From positions 28,192,707 to 28,256,706 of the forward strand of contig NC_019862.2 of the NCBI RefSeq assembly GCF_002234675.1: a stretch of 64,000 nt of DNA, in the 5' to 3' direction. Shown in pieces: positions 1 through 29,400 of this stretch (position 1 is its first letter; every line of letters starts with the position of its first letter). A program made the position numbers and the translations under genes. Source of the stretch: Oryzias latipes. Its lineage: Eukaryota; Chordata; Actinopteri; Beloniformes; Adrianichthyidae. The notes beneath the pieces are model-generated. The model did not search any database. It was not told the DNA's origin and worked only from the letters and a program-made list of their open reading frames with translations.

Positions 1-2779
1 AAGTAGTTTTCACTTTACCTGGAACAAAACCTAACCTTTAAGAATGAGGGGCAAGGCGGAATTCGTCAGGCGCAAACCTTAGCTTACATCTGACATTTTG
101 GAGCGTCTGCCGAGTGTGTGGTTATCTTTAGATGTTTCCACAAATGTCGTACACAGGAACAAGGTCACGGACAGACAAATTCACTTTGTGAGGCCTGCCA
201 GAGCAGCTCAGACATCAGAGAAGCTCAGAGGATTGAAGCTGAAGGTCATCTTCAGGAGAAAAAAAAAACCTCCAAAACGTTATGGATTGTAATTTTACAG
301 CAAATCTTTAACCCAAATTGTGAAAACATTGACTCCTCTCCAATAATCCATCACATATTCCTCCTCAGCAAGGCTGTTGGGCCTTAGAAACCTAAACAAA
401 AGAACCTACATGATTAAAATCGTGGTGCATCAACAGTAGCTCTAAACTAAACGCATTAAAGTAAAGCTTTAATATCTTCTGTACTTAAAGTTGGAGTGAA
501 AAAAAAACCCACAAGCCGTGAGGCTCACAGTGCATCACAAGTCTTTGAAACACATTTATTCCTATCAGAGAAGCTTTCTGGATTAAAAAAAAAGACAAAA
601 CAGCATATTCATGTCATTCTGAAGAACGTGATCAGCAGTACACACACAAGGAATGGGAATCAAAGCAGATAAAGTGACCAAAAACGGTGAGTGGCAACAA
701 TCCGGGCCAAACATAATCCCCTGCTTTGGGAACATCTACTAATCCTCAATCTGGGCTCTGCAGGTTTAGCAGATGTTCAGACACAGAAATGAAAAATTTT
801 ACTGGATGACATAACAAGAGCTCTGGAAAAGACAATTCAAATGCATGTGGGGCCACTTCCACTCATCACTTATTGATTGAATGAGTTTGTTTGCTTGCAC
901 TGATCACTAATAAAACTATTTATCTTGTCAATACTTTGATTTCAGTACAGACTTTGAGTGTTATCAGATAACAATCAGCTTCTATACAAAAACCATTTCT
1001 TCGCCGTCACGTCAACAGGAAGGAGGTTTTCCATTAGCAGCAAAATGAAAGCAGAAGGATGACAAAAACCGCATATGGACTCCATGTTTTAGCTGCTGGA
1101 ATTTTGTCACAGCAGCTGTTTTCTGAAGAAACGTGTGTGAATTTGATTGCTGCTCGATTGTTTCGGTGTAAAACGTATCCAATAGTAGTCAAACATTTTT
1201 AATTTTTTTAAATATTCATAAACCAATTTTTCTTACCTCTAATGTAAATTTACTAAAGTATTCCCATTTCAATTTATTTTTTACTTTAACCCATTGACGC
1301 CTATTGATGCCAAAATGCATTCAATCCTTTTGGCTCCATAATGACCATAATATAGAATCTACTTGCAAAAACAGCATTTTCACATTAATGGAAATAAATT
1401 CAGGAGTTGTGTTGAGGCAAGAATTCTTAAAATTAGGTTGATTGCTCAAATCATTTTCATTTTTGCTGTTTTTTTGTTCTTCAATTTTGTCTTTTTAGGA
1501 ACTACAACCAATTTAGTCAGCAGTTTTAACACAAGAATTAATAGAAATCAGTTTCTGTTTTTTTAAAAGGTTCACATAAATAAAATTAGAAATATTTATA
1601 GTTATTTCTCTCAAACCTAAACGTATAAATACTAAAGTGTTTTTTATAGTCAAAACAACATTAATATAAAACCAGTCTTTTTTATATGCAGGGATATTGG
1701 GGGTAATCTGAGAATTTGGAGACTTGAGGTCTGAGTCTTTATTTGACAACACTGCTACAGAAACGACAACAGTGCAGCACAAAAAGCTACTTCAAGAATT
1801 CAGAAACATCTGTTTTCTTGTCATATTGATAAAGCAATTTACAAACATAAAAAAAGCCATTGGATTATTAAAATTATGGAAGTCAATGTTGGGAGATGTG
1901 AGAAAATCCAACTTCACAATAAATGCAATTAAACGCGAATGAATCATTGAGAGAAACTGAAATAAATGGAACGGCACAAAGGTGTGTTCGTCTGTGGCCT
2001 GCTTGAGTGTTTCTTCCTTCTTAGATGATGATTCACGGCTCATTCTGACAGTCAATCAAAGCAACAGAAGAGAAGATCTGGGTTTCATGAATGCACACAA
2101 ACAAGAAAAGCTCGGAATAACTAATGACTCACAGCAGCACGTAAAAAACAAAAAAAACGGATCAGACAGAACTACAAATACCGTCGCTTTTTAAATGATG
2201 CAGGTATTAAAGCCCATTCAACTGGAAAGACGACATGTATTTTATCATTGTGCGTTTTGCCTGGCTTGAGGAGGCATTCCTCCTGTTAAGCAGAGCTCAG
2301 TCACTCTGCTGCTGTGAAGCAGATAATCGGCTTTATCGTGATAAATAGATGCTCTCGTCATAGTCGGACAGGAAATGAAGCAATGGCCGAGTCTCATTCA
2401 GACACTAAATGAAATTACTGTAGCCATACACTGCATGAAGAAGTGAGGGGCAGCAGTAGAGATTTATGGCTCCATCTGCTGGCTGCCTAGCAACCAAAGC
2501 AAGATTTAGTCGTGAAGTTGACACACTGAAACTGCTTCAAATCATTTCAGAAAACAACCTTTAGAACTTTTCCACAGCGGATGTTTGGATTCCATTTAGG
2601 TTTTTTTGTGCGTGCAGAGCATCAGATCACTCCCTGATTGCACAACAATCATGGTGTGGGTATTAAAAACTTTGATTCCTCAATTTAAGAAAAACTAATG
2701 TTTTTGTTTTGGTTTTTATATCAGTGGATTTCCACCCGACATACAGGAAATCTGTTAAAAGGCAACAAAAACACTTGAT

Positions 2780-3522
2780 GATGGCCCCCGTTTATGGAAC
2801 AGTCTGCCAGAGGACCTGAGAGCTGCAGAGAGCATTGAAGTTTTTAAGAAAAGGCTAAAGACCCCTCTGTTTAACCTGGCTTTCAGCTCATTTTTTTACT
2901 ACCTTAATTTATTTATTTTGATCTATTAATTTATTTTTATCCATTTATTTATTTTTTTGTTAATCCATTTTGTCTTTTTCATGAACTTGCACTAGATGTG
3001 TTATTTTAAATTTACCTTATTTCAATGTTCTATTGTTTATTGCTTTTATCAATATGTTCACTTTTTCATTCTCATTTTTATTTCCGGTGCCTCTTCAGTT
3101 GGAACCCTCCCTCTGTGTGGGCTGCTGTTCAGCCGCTGCAGCTCTAGATGGGAAACTGCATCATTGCTTAGCTGTGGTGGAGCGGTCCGCACCTGTGATG
3201 CTGCATTTGGCAGGTTATGCAGCTGTTCACGGAGAGGGAGGTTCCAATTATTAGCGTTTCCAACATCTTTTTTTTTTAGTTCAGCGTATTTCTCATCGTC
3301 TTTCCCCATCAGTTAGGGGGGGTGGGAGGTGTGAAAGAAGTGTGGGGTTATGTAAATACAGGGAGGGGGGCCCTATTTTGACAAATTTTTTATTTCTGTG
3401 CTTGTTTATTTTAATTTTCATGCTTGTTTTTATATTATCTATTTTTTTGTTTTAATGTAAAGCACTTTGTGTTATACCTTTATGTGAAAAGTGCTTTATA
3501 AATAAAGGTTGATTTGATTTAA
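2780..3522 (+). mobile_element. L2-like LINE, 3' end fragment
   Basis: The stretch at about 2795-2890 reads as LWNSLPEDLRAAESIEVFKK followed by RLKTPLFNLAFS, the characteristic C-terminus of fish L2-type reverse transcriptase proteins. The copy ends at about 3522 with GTGCTTTATAAATAAAGG and TTGATTTGATTT, the usual L2 tail. It is 5'-truncated and keeps no useful reading frame. It lies inside slc9a7, antisense to that gene. Confidence 0.8.
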
Positions 3523-3994
3523 ATAGAGATGACAGAACTGCAGGATGTTTCACCCACAATGCTGATGAACAAAGACAATGATTTGAAAGTTGACAATATT
3601 TGCTGGACATCAGATTTAGAAATAAAAGTAGCGCTGAACTTGGAATGAAAATCAGGCTGGTATTTTAGACAGCTGCAGATTATCTTTTATCTTCTAACAT
3701 CAACTCTGTCTTCTTTGAGTATTTATCTAGTTTATCATTTGTGAGTTGAACACCCCATGAGACAGAGATGCTTCAAAGTCCATTTTTGGCTGGTTTTGTG
3801 TCAAAGTAAGATTTTTATTGTAAAACAAAAAGTGTAGGAAAAAAAGTAATAAAAGCGTTGTTTTTTTCCTCCCCAACCACAGAGGGGGAAAAAAACATGA
3901 CAATAGTAGAGAATCATCTTTGACAGACCTGACATTGTGGAGGCTAAATAAACATAATTGAAAAGTTTTCACAAGCGATCTTGTATTGCGATCT

Positions 3995-4018
3995 TGTGTG
4001 TGTGTGTGTATGTGTATA

Positions 4019-4102
<84 letters not shown>
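3995..4102. repeat. (TG)n/(TA)n microsatellite
   Basis: About 108 bp of alternating TG and then TA dinucleotides. It produces a long artificial Tyr-Ile reading frame on the minus strand. Confidence 0.95.
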
Positions 4103-4105
<3 letters not shown>

Positions 4106-4830
4106 AACTTATCCAACTTAAATAGATTATTTCAATAGGTAACAAGTAATTGGGTAAAATTTATTCAACCTAGTTTCTTATGTCTATCCAAGTCAATATT
4201 GTTTTTACAACTCAAATTTACATATTTATCTAACTAAATGTCATATTACTTCATTTCAATTAAATGTTTTTCCATCTTAATTTATTGTAAGTCTTGAACT
4301 CTCATATGTCTAAGTTTGAGGCCGCAGATATTCTCATCTTTATAACATTAAAATGTAAGTTTCAATGTGGATTTGAAATATAATTTAAGCATAGATTTAT
4401 CATGAATTGACTTTAACTTCTGTTCTTGTTATGACAAGCAGCCAGTAGTGGTGCTAAATAAACTCATCATCCTCTCCCTCTCTCTCACTCATGGTGCAGA
4501 AAGAATTAATAATAGTAGAACTAAATAACTCAGCAAAACACAGTAAAACGGCTAAACAACTAAACACATTTGGTCAAAACCCACACTTAAACCCAAATCC
4601 GTCCAGACAGGCAAAGGGAATGGTATCCCACAATTCCTTGCACTGCCAATCTAACAGCAGCACCAAAGTTACACCTACTTAATTGAGTTAATTTGAATGA
4701 AAGTACAATAAATGTCTGATAACTACGTGTATTTTTAAGTTGACTGAACTCAGATTAATGATTTATCTTTACTGAAGCAAATAATTAAGTTAGATCAAAG
4801 TAAAAAGTTTATCTTTCCAACATCCATATG
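4103..4830. repeat. Probable degenerate DNA-transposon remnant
   Basis: The left end (ATCCAACTTAAAT) and the reverse complement of the right end (ATCTAACTTAATT) resemble each other, and both flanks hold further AACTTAA-type motifs. It looks like an old non-autonomous element; the boundaries are approximate and no target duplication was found. Confidence 0.3.
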
Positions 4831-4849
4831 TGGTCTTATCATCCTCTCA

Positions 4850-5115
4850 CAGAGGAAAATTTATTATCTGAGCTTCTTCATCCACTAAATCATCTTCAAA
4901 TGGACACGCCATGCTGCTTCACCTCTCTGAAAACAAACTAACCTTCAACTAAACCTGCTCAAGACCAGGTTATGTTCAGAGCATGAGTTGCTATAGCAAC
5001 TTGACCTACCCTGAAACATACCTCCATTTTTGGAACTGATAGCTGAGGTTATCAACTTCCTTAGCCTCAAACTTACCGTGGGAGCTAGCATAACCTGCTT
5101 TCTGGAAAACCCCCC
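4850..5115. repeat. Probable teleost dispersed repeat
   Basis: The stretch around GGTTATGTTCAGAGCATGAG, then TTGCTATAGCAACTTGACC and GGAAAACCCCCCTG, resembles a repeat I recall from many fish genomes. Family and limits are unresolved; the call rests on recollection, not on a second copy in this window. Confidence 0.35.
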
Positions 5116-5749
5116 TGAAGTACTTGTAGCGGCTCATTACTACTGTTGTTTTATCGTTAATAATCTTGCTAAGGCATGGCTAACAATAGTTATTCGGATG
5201 AATGTGAAGTTTACCTTTTTATTTGGACCAGCGTTTCTTTTTGTTGTTTGCACTTTTTTATTTCCTGTATTTTCCCTCGTAACATTTCATTTGTGGAAAT
5301 TACTTTTTGTATTTCAAAAAATTTCATTTTACTTTTGTTTCATTTTACTGTAATTATCTTTTGGTGTGTAGATTTTTTATTTTTAAAATGTAATGTTTTT
5401 TATTTTTTGTCATTGTGATCTTTAATATGTTTTTGCTTTGAGTGATTTTTTGATGCAAAAAAAAACAACCCAGTGGAAACAAAAAGAGAAAAGCAGCTGC
5501 AAACAACAACTTTACACTCATCCAAATAACTGTTGTTACCCACGCCTCTTAGCATGATTATTTATACTTGTTGGGTTGAGCAATTTGTTGGTGTGATTTG
5601 CATTTCAGGGCCACCGTAGATTTTGCATCTATTCAGGCCTCTGTCAGCAAGAGAAACACGCAGACAGCATTTTGTGTATTTTCGCTACTCCATAGTTTGT
5701 TATAAAAATGTAATTGGAACCCGAGCAGAGTTTTAAAGAAGAATGATCA

Positions 5750-21480
<15,731 letters not shown>

Positions 21481-21496
21481 TTTTTAATGAAGAGTT

Positions 21497-21530
21497 TGGT
21501 CTCTGCGCGCAGCTGGCCGAGCAGAGACCA
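21497..21530. repeat. 10-bp inverted repeat upstream of slc9a7
   Basis: TGGTCTCTGC (21497-21506) is the exact reverse complement of 21521-21530 across a 14-nt GC-rich loop, about 320 bp upstream of the slc9a7 start codon. Confidence 0.85.
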
Positions 21531-21969
21531 TCAACAAATTGCAAACAAAAGAGCATCAATTTAGAATTCATTAGTTTACTAACTGAAATAAAATCAAGTT
21601 GATCGATTACATAACTTTCCAAAATATTTTTATTGTTGCAAATTTAATGTGAAATTTAGAACTGAACTGGTTTTTGATTCATTTTAACTCTCAAGGGTTG
21701 TCCTGACTGAGTTACAATTTTACTCCTCATACAACTAAAAAAACAATCAAAGCACTTAATTTGGTAGGATTTTACAATGATAGCTTGTTATTTTGTTGTG
21801 AATTTTGTTTAACACAAAGATCTAAGGGCCTAAAATATACCAAACACTATAGGATTTAACAAAGTTACTATTTGCTGTTTGAAATTGAGCATAGGTCATG
21901 ATTTTGTATTTTAAAGAATATTAATCCAAGAGTAACCACTTATTTTAATTCCATATTGATTTAATGCAC

Positions 21970-22131
21970 CCATTAATTCGTTCAACTTTCGGCTTGTCCC
22001 TTTAGGGGTCGCCACTCGCCTGATGGGCAGCAGTACAAAAGGTCTTGCCTAAGGACCCACACTGGATTTTGGCTTATTGCACACCATTTCCGGCGTGACA
22101 GTCCTTCACCTAGCCAGCTGAGCTATGCAGT
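21970..22131 (-). repeat. Short dispersed repeat, copy 1
   Basis: Contains CCCTTTAGGGGTCGCC, GGACCCACACTGGATTTTGG and CTTATTGCAC. The same blocks appear in reverse complement at 23.34-23.48 kb (TGCAATAAGCCAAAGATCC, AGTGTGGGTCC), showing an inverted pair of one family. Confidence 0.65.
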
Positions 22132-23339
22132 CACTTTTGAAAAACACTCAAGAAATAGAATGTTTGTCATTTAAAATTGATTGTTATGATATTAATATTC
22201 TGATCATCGGAATTCATGAATATTGATCAATAGTTTTAAAGATGAGAGCAATAGGATCTTCACACTCACCGCCGTGTGACCAAAACAATGCGTAAAGACC
22301 AAAACTTAATAAAAGTTGCTTAGACTGAGCCTTAAAAAAATAGATTTTGCAGTTTATTCTTTGCATCCCTGCAAATATAAGAGAGACTGAATTCCCAGTG
22401 CAACCGTTTAATTCTTGAGTCGCTGATACCGGAAGTCGGGAATCAGTGAAATTCTTTCTAACTTGATGGAGGAGGCGGGCGGCTCTCTTGGAGGCGCAGC
22501 TCTGCCTTTGCACATGTGGAGGAGCGCAGCTCTGCACGCAGCAGCCGCCAAAAAACAGAAACACTGCGCAGGGATTCTGCTGATTGTGCAGCTTTGTCCC
22601 TAAAAAACAGGAAATTCGAGTCACGTCAGAATCAAAATTGGAAGGAGAGATTATGAAAAAGATCACACAAATTGGGATTAATATGAATATATTAATATGA
22701 TGATTAATATGATTAATATGAATGGATCAAAGAAAATCCCTACCTTTCTGCCTTATAGGGGATTTGTTTAGTGGTGCTCAATTAATGACCACGATTATGC
22801 AGAAAAGGGGTCCTCAAGCAGCCCTCTGCCTGTTTTTTCTCTCTATTGTCTAACACACACACCTGTTTCCTCATCGGCTCTGCAGAGACTTTAAAACACG
22901 GTTATTTAAATCGGCGGGGAGGTAAAACTGGTGGGTAAGCCATGTTTCTCTGCAACGTCCATGGAAACAAGGTTTCCTGTTTTCACGAGTTTGTAATCTG
23001 ATTACTTATATGCAAATACTCGTACTGATCCTCCACACATGCAAATGTGTTTTAGTCCTGACTATTTCTGTTTCTTAAAAAGTTACAAATCAGGTCAGAA
23101 ATGTGTGAATAATCCTTTAAACCTTCCATAACTTTTTCATTGGTCTTTTTTTTTTAAATAAATGATTTAATAGAATAAACCCAATGTTTCAGAGCCACAA
23201 CATCATGATTTTATGCGAGCCAGCATTGGCATGCATCTTCTATACATCAGATCCAGTAGTTATCGTCTGAAGGCTTGTTTGAAAAGAGTTGCATGACAGT
23301 GCATTTTGTGATTTAAACTTCTTAATTGACTTTATTCGG

Positions 23340-23480
23340 TTCGTAGGACTGGGTTTGCTTCCCAGGGGTGCAATAAGCCAAAGATCCAGTGTGGGTCCCT
23401 GGTGCTGCTCCCTATCTGGGTCTCCCCGTGCCTTGAAAACACAGGGTTACGCTGTGATGACCCCTAATGGGATGTGCCAA
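23340..23480 (+). repeat. Short dispersed repeat, copy 2 (inverted relative to copy 1)
   Basis: Reverse-complement relative of 21970-22131, ending in GATGACCCCTAATGGGATG, the counterpart of copy 1's TAGGGGTCGCC region. Confidence 0.65.
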
Positions 23481-26179
23481 AAGGTAAACAATAAGAACAA
23501 TTGACTTTATTAAATCAAAAGACAAAAACAAAAAACACAAAAATAATTAGATGTATTTTCAAAAAACCTCTAGATGGACACAATGGGCCCTTAAAAGAGG
23601 TCAAAGTAAAAAAAATACTGAGGCTTTAAATTTAGGAGGAGGACAACTTCACCAACTGAACAGATAAACAAACTTACTTTAACTGACCTAACTAAATGGA
23701 AACACAAGGGAATATATATATAGTCAGTGGCTGATCAGACTAACTAGACACACAGGAGGGAACTGAAAAAGACTAAAACAAACTACAAAGTACAGCAAAC
23801 AAACAAAATTAATGTCCATCCTTTGGTAAATTAACATTCAAAAATAATGAAACTAGATCCAATTTAATTTAAAGTAAAGCAATATTCAACGCAAAAAAAA
23901 GTTTCTTCTCCCCTGGACAATGGTTTTGCCCATTTAGCTGACTGATGAATATCGGGCCAGACAAACAGGCCTCACTTGATGGTTCCAGCAGCAGAGGGCA
24001 GTGGTAGTCCAAAGGTCCCCCACAACAAGGTGTCTTAAAAAACCCACATTAAATGAATGAAAGTAAATGGAAATAAAGCTTCAAATATGTGTCAACACAT
24101 TTTATACTTAACCAAAAAATTTTTTGTATTTTTTTATGTGTTTATGTTTGAAACAAAAACATCTAAAAGTGTGTGCACAATGTAAAGTGATAAAATTATG
24201 TAGTATATGTAATATGTAGTGTGTGGTGTAGGAGGTTACTGCCGTGATGGGGTGGCACCATAGGCAGCCATCACAATGGGTTACAACTATTTACGGCTCA
24301 GTTCGCCAGTTATTGTGCCCTAATTGAAGACATTTCAGTCCTTCTCCAATCATTTTTTTGATCTATTGTAAACATTTTCCCAGGGATCTTTTCATTATAA
24401 TTACAAATTTTTTTTGTGGCTAAAATAAAAAAACTTGTGCCGTTTCTGCAGAGCAGCAGGAGTTTCTTTAGTTACAATCTGACCCTGTATCTGACTCTGT
24501 TTGCCTGGCGCCTGCCCAGACTCTCGCCTGGATCCTGACTACCCCGTTTCTCCTCTGATAAACTTCTGCCTGTTATCGACTCCTGCCTGGGTGGCCCTGA
24601 TTTAGCTTTGTGGACTTTTAGCTGAGCTTATAAACCTGCTGCATTTGGATCCAGCCGCCTGCCTGTTCTTGTGAAACAACTACCATTTTCACTGGAGTGG
24701 GTCTTTAACAATAATACCTTCATCACTAAAGGTGCATATCAGAGGTAGATTCATTGTGTTTTGGGAGTTTGGCTTTAATAATGTTTCCAATTTACCCCAG
24801 ACTTTGCTGCTTCTCATTGTTGGAACACACCTGATTCAAGTATCACAGAAGTGTGCGTCACTTTTCTGATTAGAAAGTCACAGAGCTTACAAATGCCATA
24901 CGAGTTTTAGCTAAATACAGTGATGCTGTCCTTATCACCATGGTAACCAGAGATGGAGTACTCTGTGGAGACAAAGCTGCCCCATCAAGGCAGGTTTAGC
25001 TAGCAAGGGTTTATTTGGGGGTTCTTCTTTCCTTACGTAATACCATCATTGTGTTTTATTCTCGTTGAAATCTTGTGCTACAAATTGTGCATTCAACACA
25101 CCAGACAGAACGACATTCTGACACTCACCAACCCCCTGCAGAGCCTAATAATATCCAAAGTTGTTATTCACAGTAACCTTTAATGAGAGCCTTGTAAATC
25201 TCTGGAGGAATCACACCCAAACAGCTAATGTTGCTTTAATTAAAAGCTAGTTAGTCGCCACAGCAACGTGTGGATTTGTCATCCCTGTGACTGTAAGACA
25301 TGGCTGATGTTAGGGGAACTGGAATTCTAAAGAAATGCTCCTTAACCTGATACCACAATTACAACAGAAATGGGATTTCTTCATCAGAACTCATTTCAGC
25401 TGACAAGTATTACTCAGCAGGCCCTTTACTAGAGCAAAGTTCAGAAGCGTTGCTTTTGTCCTCACACAAGTATAATACGAGCTGTTAAAAGCACAGTGTG
25501 AAAAAGAGAAGTACTTTGGGACCAGGTGTCAGGGCATGATGTGGATTACCTATTATTAGAACAGCCTTAAGTTGGAGGCTTATATGACGTGAAGTTGAAT
25601 GGTTACGTGGCGTTTTGTATAGATTAGTAAATGCTCGGGCAACGAAGAAACAGGAATTTATTATTGACACTTTATTACATAACTTGTAGCGCGGAAACTT
25701 TCTATAAAAAACATTTCCGTTTTCTGTAAGACCAGTTTCCTTTTTTTTTCAATACTGAAAACACTCGGAGGGGTGTGTCCAATGTGTAGCTCTGGTGGTG
25801 CGTTCGTGACAACCTGTTAAAACTGCCACTTTGTCTTTTATAAGGGTTTCCTTGCAACTCTTTAGCCACTCGTACGAGTTGTCAATTTACTTGCTATAAA
25901 TGTTGCCATTTTATGCTCCTAGAATTTGACAATGACGTTTTCAAATCAATATGATTGAATGCTATGCAAAGTTTAACGATGTTGAAGCTGTTTCGCCTTT
26001 TTTAGAATTACGTTTTATTGCATGATGCTACATTATTTCTGCACGCTATTCATTTTAAAATAATATATTACATATTTGTTTTATTAAATCATAATTTTAA
26101 TTTATGACTCATATGGGCCCGTGTGTCTTCTGTGCGGAAATAACATTTCCGATTACATTTGAATGTTGCATGCGTGAGC

Positions 26180-26260
26180 CCGTCCTTTACGTCATCGCGT
26201 CTTCGTGATCTCATAAATGATTGGCTGTTACCGCTACTACCAGGCCAGTGATTGGCTGTC
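26180..26260 (+). promoter_or_regulatory. rp2: rp2 promoter: CRE-like site and two inverted CCAAT boxes
   Basis: TTACGTCA (26187-26194) is a CREB/ATF-type site. Two GATTGGCTG motifs carry ATTGG, the inverted CCAAT box bound by NF-Y, at 26220-26224 and 26251-26255, 31 bp apart. They lie 150-215 bp upstream of the rp2 start codon in CpG-containing sequence. The site calls are by motif only. Confidence 0.55.
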
Positions 26261-26403
26261 CGCCTTAGCTATGTACGGAGATGGGAGGGGGGGGTGTTGT
26301 AAATTAAAGTATACGTAGGTGAGCCTCGCATCAGTTCGTTTTTTTTCGGAGTAACGTTACCTACCGGGCTTCCTCAAATCGGGCCACTGCTAGAGGGAAC
26401 AAG

Positions 26404-29400
26404 ATGGGATGCTTCTATTCGAAGAAATCCAAAAGAAAGTCGGGGGAGAAAGAAGAGCATACGTCGACTGGCGAAACTAGTAACGCGGTTCCCCTTGGCA
26501 ACAACACCGACGAAGCACCGAAGCAGTACAGCTGGGATAAAAGAGAGAAGGTGGGGCAATCAATGGAGCAGTAAATGACAGTTGCAGTTTCAGACTGTGT
26601 TATTTGTGACCTTAAGCTCAAATATACTGTGTTATTGTTGTGAAACAAAGCGGAGATAAGAGATAAAGTCACTCTAGAGCCTTTTTAATCATCCATTTGC
26701 ATGATCTTGTAGAGATGGGTATACATTTCTAAGCTCCTGGAGTAACTGTACCTAAAGGGGATCATCCCACCAAAACGTCCAGCTTTGATCTCCACATTTA
26801 CATCTCCATAAGTGGACATCTCAGAGCAAATATAGAGTTATTGACCTCTTCTCCCCGCCGTTTCCTTGCAGGCAGAGTTACATCTCATTATCGGATTAAC
26901 ACACAACACAGACTAAATTTAGCCCGTTCAGACAGACAAGAGTAAAGTGGTCACAGGGCGGTTTCCGTTTTGACTCAAATCTGGCACAACCACATCATGA
27001 CCTACACCCTACACCTCTGGCTCTGGTCAAAAACTGCCTAAAAACAGGCCAACGGCAGCTGGAGGTTCTAGCTAAAACAAGCTTGACTTTTTGCTCAATT
27101 TAAAGGCCCGCTCCGGTGAAAATCGTATTTTTTAGCATGTCCTCGTGGCCTTTTTCTCAAGATGACGAACACGTGTAAAGAAAATTTTGATTAAAATTGT
27201 ATTTCTTTAGGAGCAGAGACAAATGCAGTTGACAAAAGCTTGTAGCTGTGACATAGGTGCTCCAGTTGGAGGCCCACAGGTTCTCTGCTTTGCTCCATTC
27301 TGGTGCTTTCACCTGTGGATTCCATGCATTCCATGCATGTCTTCATTTTCCTCATCTGAGCTGGCATCTGGCTCAAAACTGTAAGGCCGAATAGATCGGA
27401 TATTGAGAGAGATACTTAAATATTCAATAATGTAAGGTTGGGGTCGTGACAGGCTGTAAGCTAAAGGGAGAGAGAGTGTAAACAAAGGGATGATGGGAAT
27501 TGAGGGCAGACTTAGTCTGGCACCAGCAGTCCCGCCCACAAAGACGAAATATCTTTAACATATTCAATTTTTCATTAAATTTATACTTTGTCGTAAACTT
27601 TACTCTTAAAATGGACTCTATAATGGACTTTATAATTGCGTCTATGTTGAAATGTAACTTTTTTGTATTCTTTGTTTTGCCGTTTTGTCTTTGAGCAGGT
27701 TGACCTGAGTCACTACACGCTCAAAGAGCTCAAAGATGTCACAGTGGGCCGTCTGCCCGGCACATTAAACGGGGAACAGTTTGTCATCCAAGAGTGCGAG
27801 AACTGCAACATCTTTGTGCTGGATCACTCTGCGACCATCACCATCGACGACTGCGTCAACTGCCGCATTGTGCTGGGACCTGTTAAGGGAAGTGTCTTTT
27901 TCAGGGACTGCAAAGACATCAAGTGTGTGGTGGCCTGTCAGCAGTTTCGCACGAGGGACTGTCAAAAGATGGACGTGTTCCTCTGCTGCGCCACCCAGCC
28001 CATCATCGAGTCCTCCACAGGAATGAAATTCGGCTGCTTTCAGTACTTCTACCCCGAACTGGCCTTTCACTTTAAGGACGCGGGGCTGAGCATATTCAAC
28101 AACAACTGGAGCAACATCCACGACTTCACGCCGGTGTCGGGGGAGAACAACTGGAGCCTACTGCCGGAGGCATCTTCCGTTCTGGATTTTGTTCCAACCC
28201 CAGATCCCGAGTCCGACTTTAAGTCTGTCCGGATCTCCGCCGACCCCTCTCGGAGCATTGTCCCCCTGACCAAGGGAGGGAGGAGGAAGGAGAGTGAGGA
28301 GTCCTGTCTCTTTCTGTTCTTTGCTGGCGAATACACCACTGCAAATGCCCGCAAACTGATAGATGAGGTGAGCATCCGACAAACAGAGAGCGCTTTTCGT
28401 TTTGACACCACTCGTTTTGGAGCACCGGTGCATTCATCTGCTGTTAAACAAAGTAAATTTCAATAAAGTTCCAGTACCTAGAACAATAAGATTTGTATCG
28501 TGTAAATGCATTTACACATTTAAATCAACTTGCAAAGTGTTCTTGACACCAGCAGCTTGTCGGCAGGTTTGATGTTCATTCAGGTGAATGCACTGCAAAC
28601 AAGCCCCCCCCAAGTAATATGTCAATAAATCTTACAATTTGACACATTTTCTTTAAATAAGCAAAAAAAGTGGTAAGAAAAATGATCTAATCAAGATTAC
28701 TTATTTTAAGAAAAATATTCTAGTCATGAAAAGATGTTTTTTTTTAAACTAAGATTATTTTACTTTGAAAAAACTTACTTTCTAGGAAAGGTAAATTATC
28801 TTTCAAGACAGAAAATAATAAATTTTTTCTTTAAGAGTTTTTTTTTTTACTTTTTAAGGTTGTGTTTCTGTAGCGTGATATTAGAAAATGCAATGGAGGG
28901 TTGCTCATTAAACGCCAAGCCTTGATGCATAACTGGCCTTGCTGCTGCATAAACATTCCAGACATGTTTGCTGTTGCTAAAAAAGTGCGTCACAACAAAA
29001 GCATGACACAGATCCACCTGTGGCTGACACATCTTTAAAAATAAAAAAAACCTTGTTTGTTTGCGATTGTCTGTCCGCTGTCTTGTAATCCGCCTGTTTG
29101 TTTTCTGTCCGCAGGCGGTAGCTAAAGGTTTTGTTCTGATCCAGACAAAGGAGGTCCTGATGCGGCCTGAAGATGTGAAGAGGGTCTTCCAGAACAGTGA
29201 AGATGATCTGGTGGAGTGGATCACCAAAGGTGGGTTCTGTGGGTTACATGGTTATTTTGTTATTCCTCTATTCTAGCGGATGCTTTAAGCAAGCCTTCAT
29301 CTGATTCACAGCCCCATCAGTCATGGATTTGTGTTAATACCGCAGACTCAAATACCCAAAGCGTTGCTGGAGGAAGGGTTTATTTTTCAGCGGAGCAAAA

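Noticed and set aside
2780-3522. Possible host exon encoding LWNSLPEDLRAAES
   Set aside because: This is the conserved end of an L2 LINE protein, with an L2 tail downstream.
3727-4116. 129-codon minus-strand frame rich in Tyr and Ile
   Set aside because: It is the translation of the TG/TA microsatellite.
22214-22666. 150-codon minus-strand frame between slc9a7 and rp2
   Set aside because: No similarity to any family I know, no splice context, and low-complexity hydrophobic and Cys-rich composition.
27765-28433. Several minus-strand and +1 frames
   Set aside because: They are shadows of the large rp2 exon 2.
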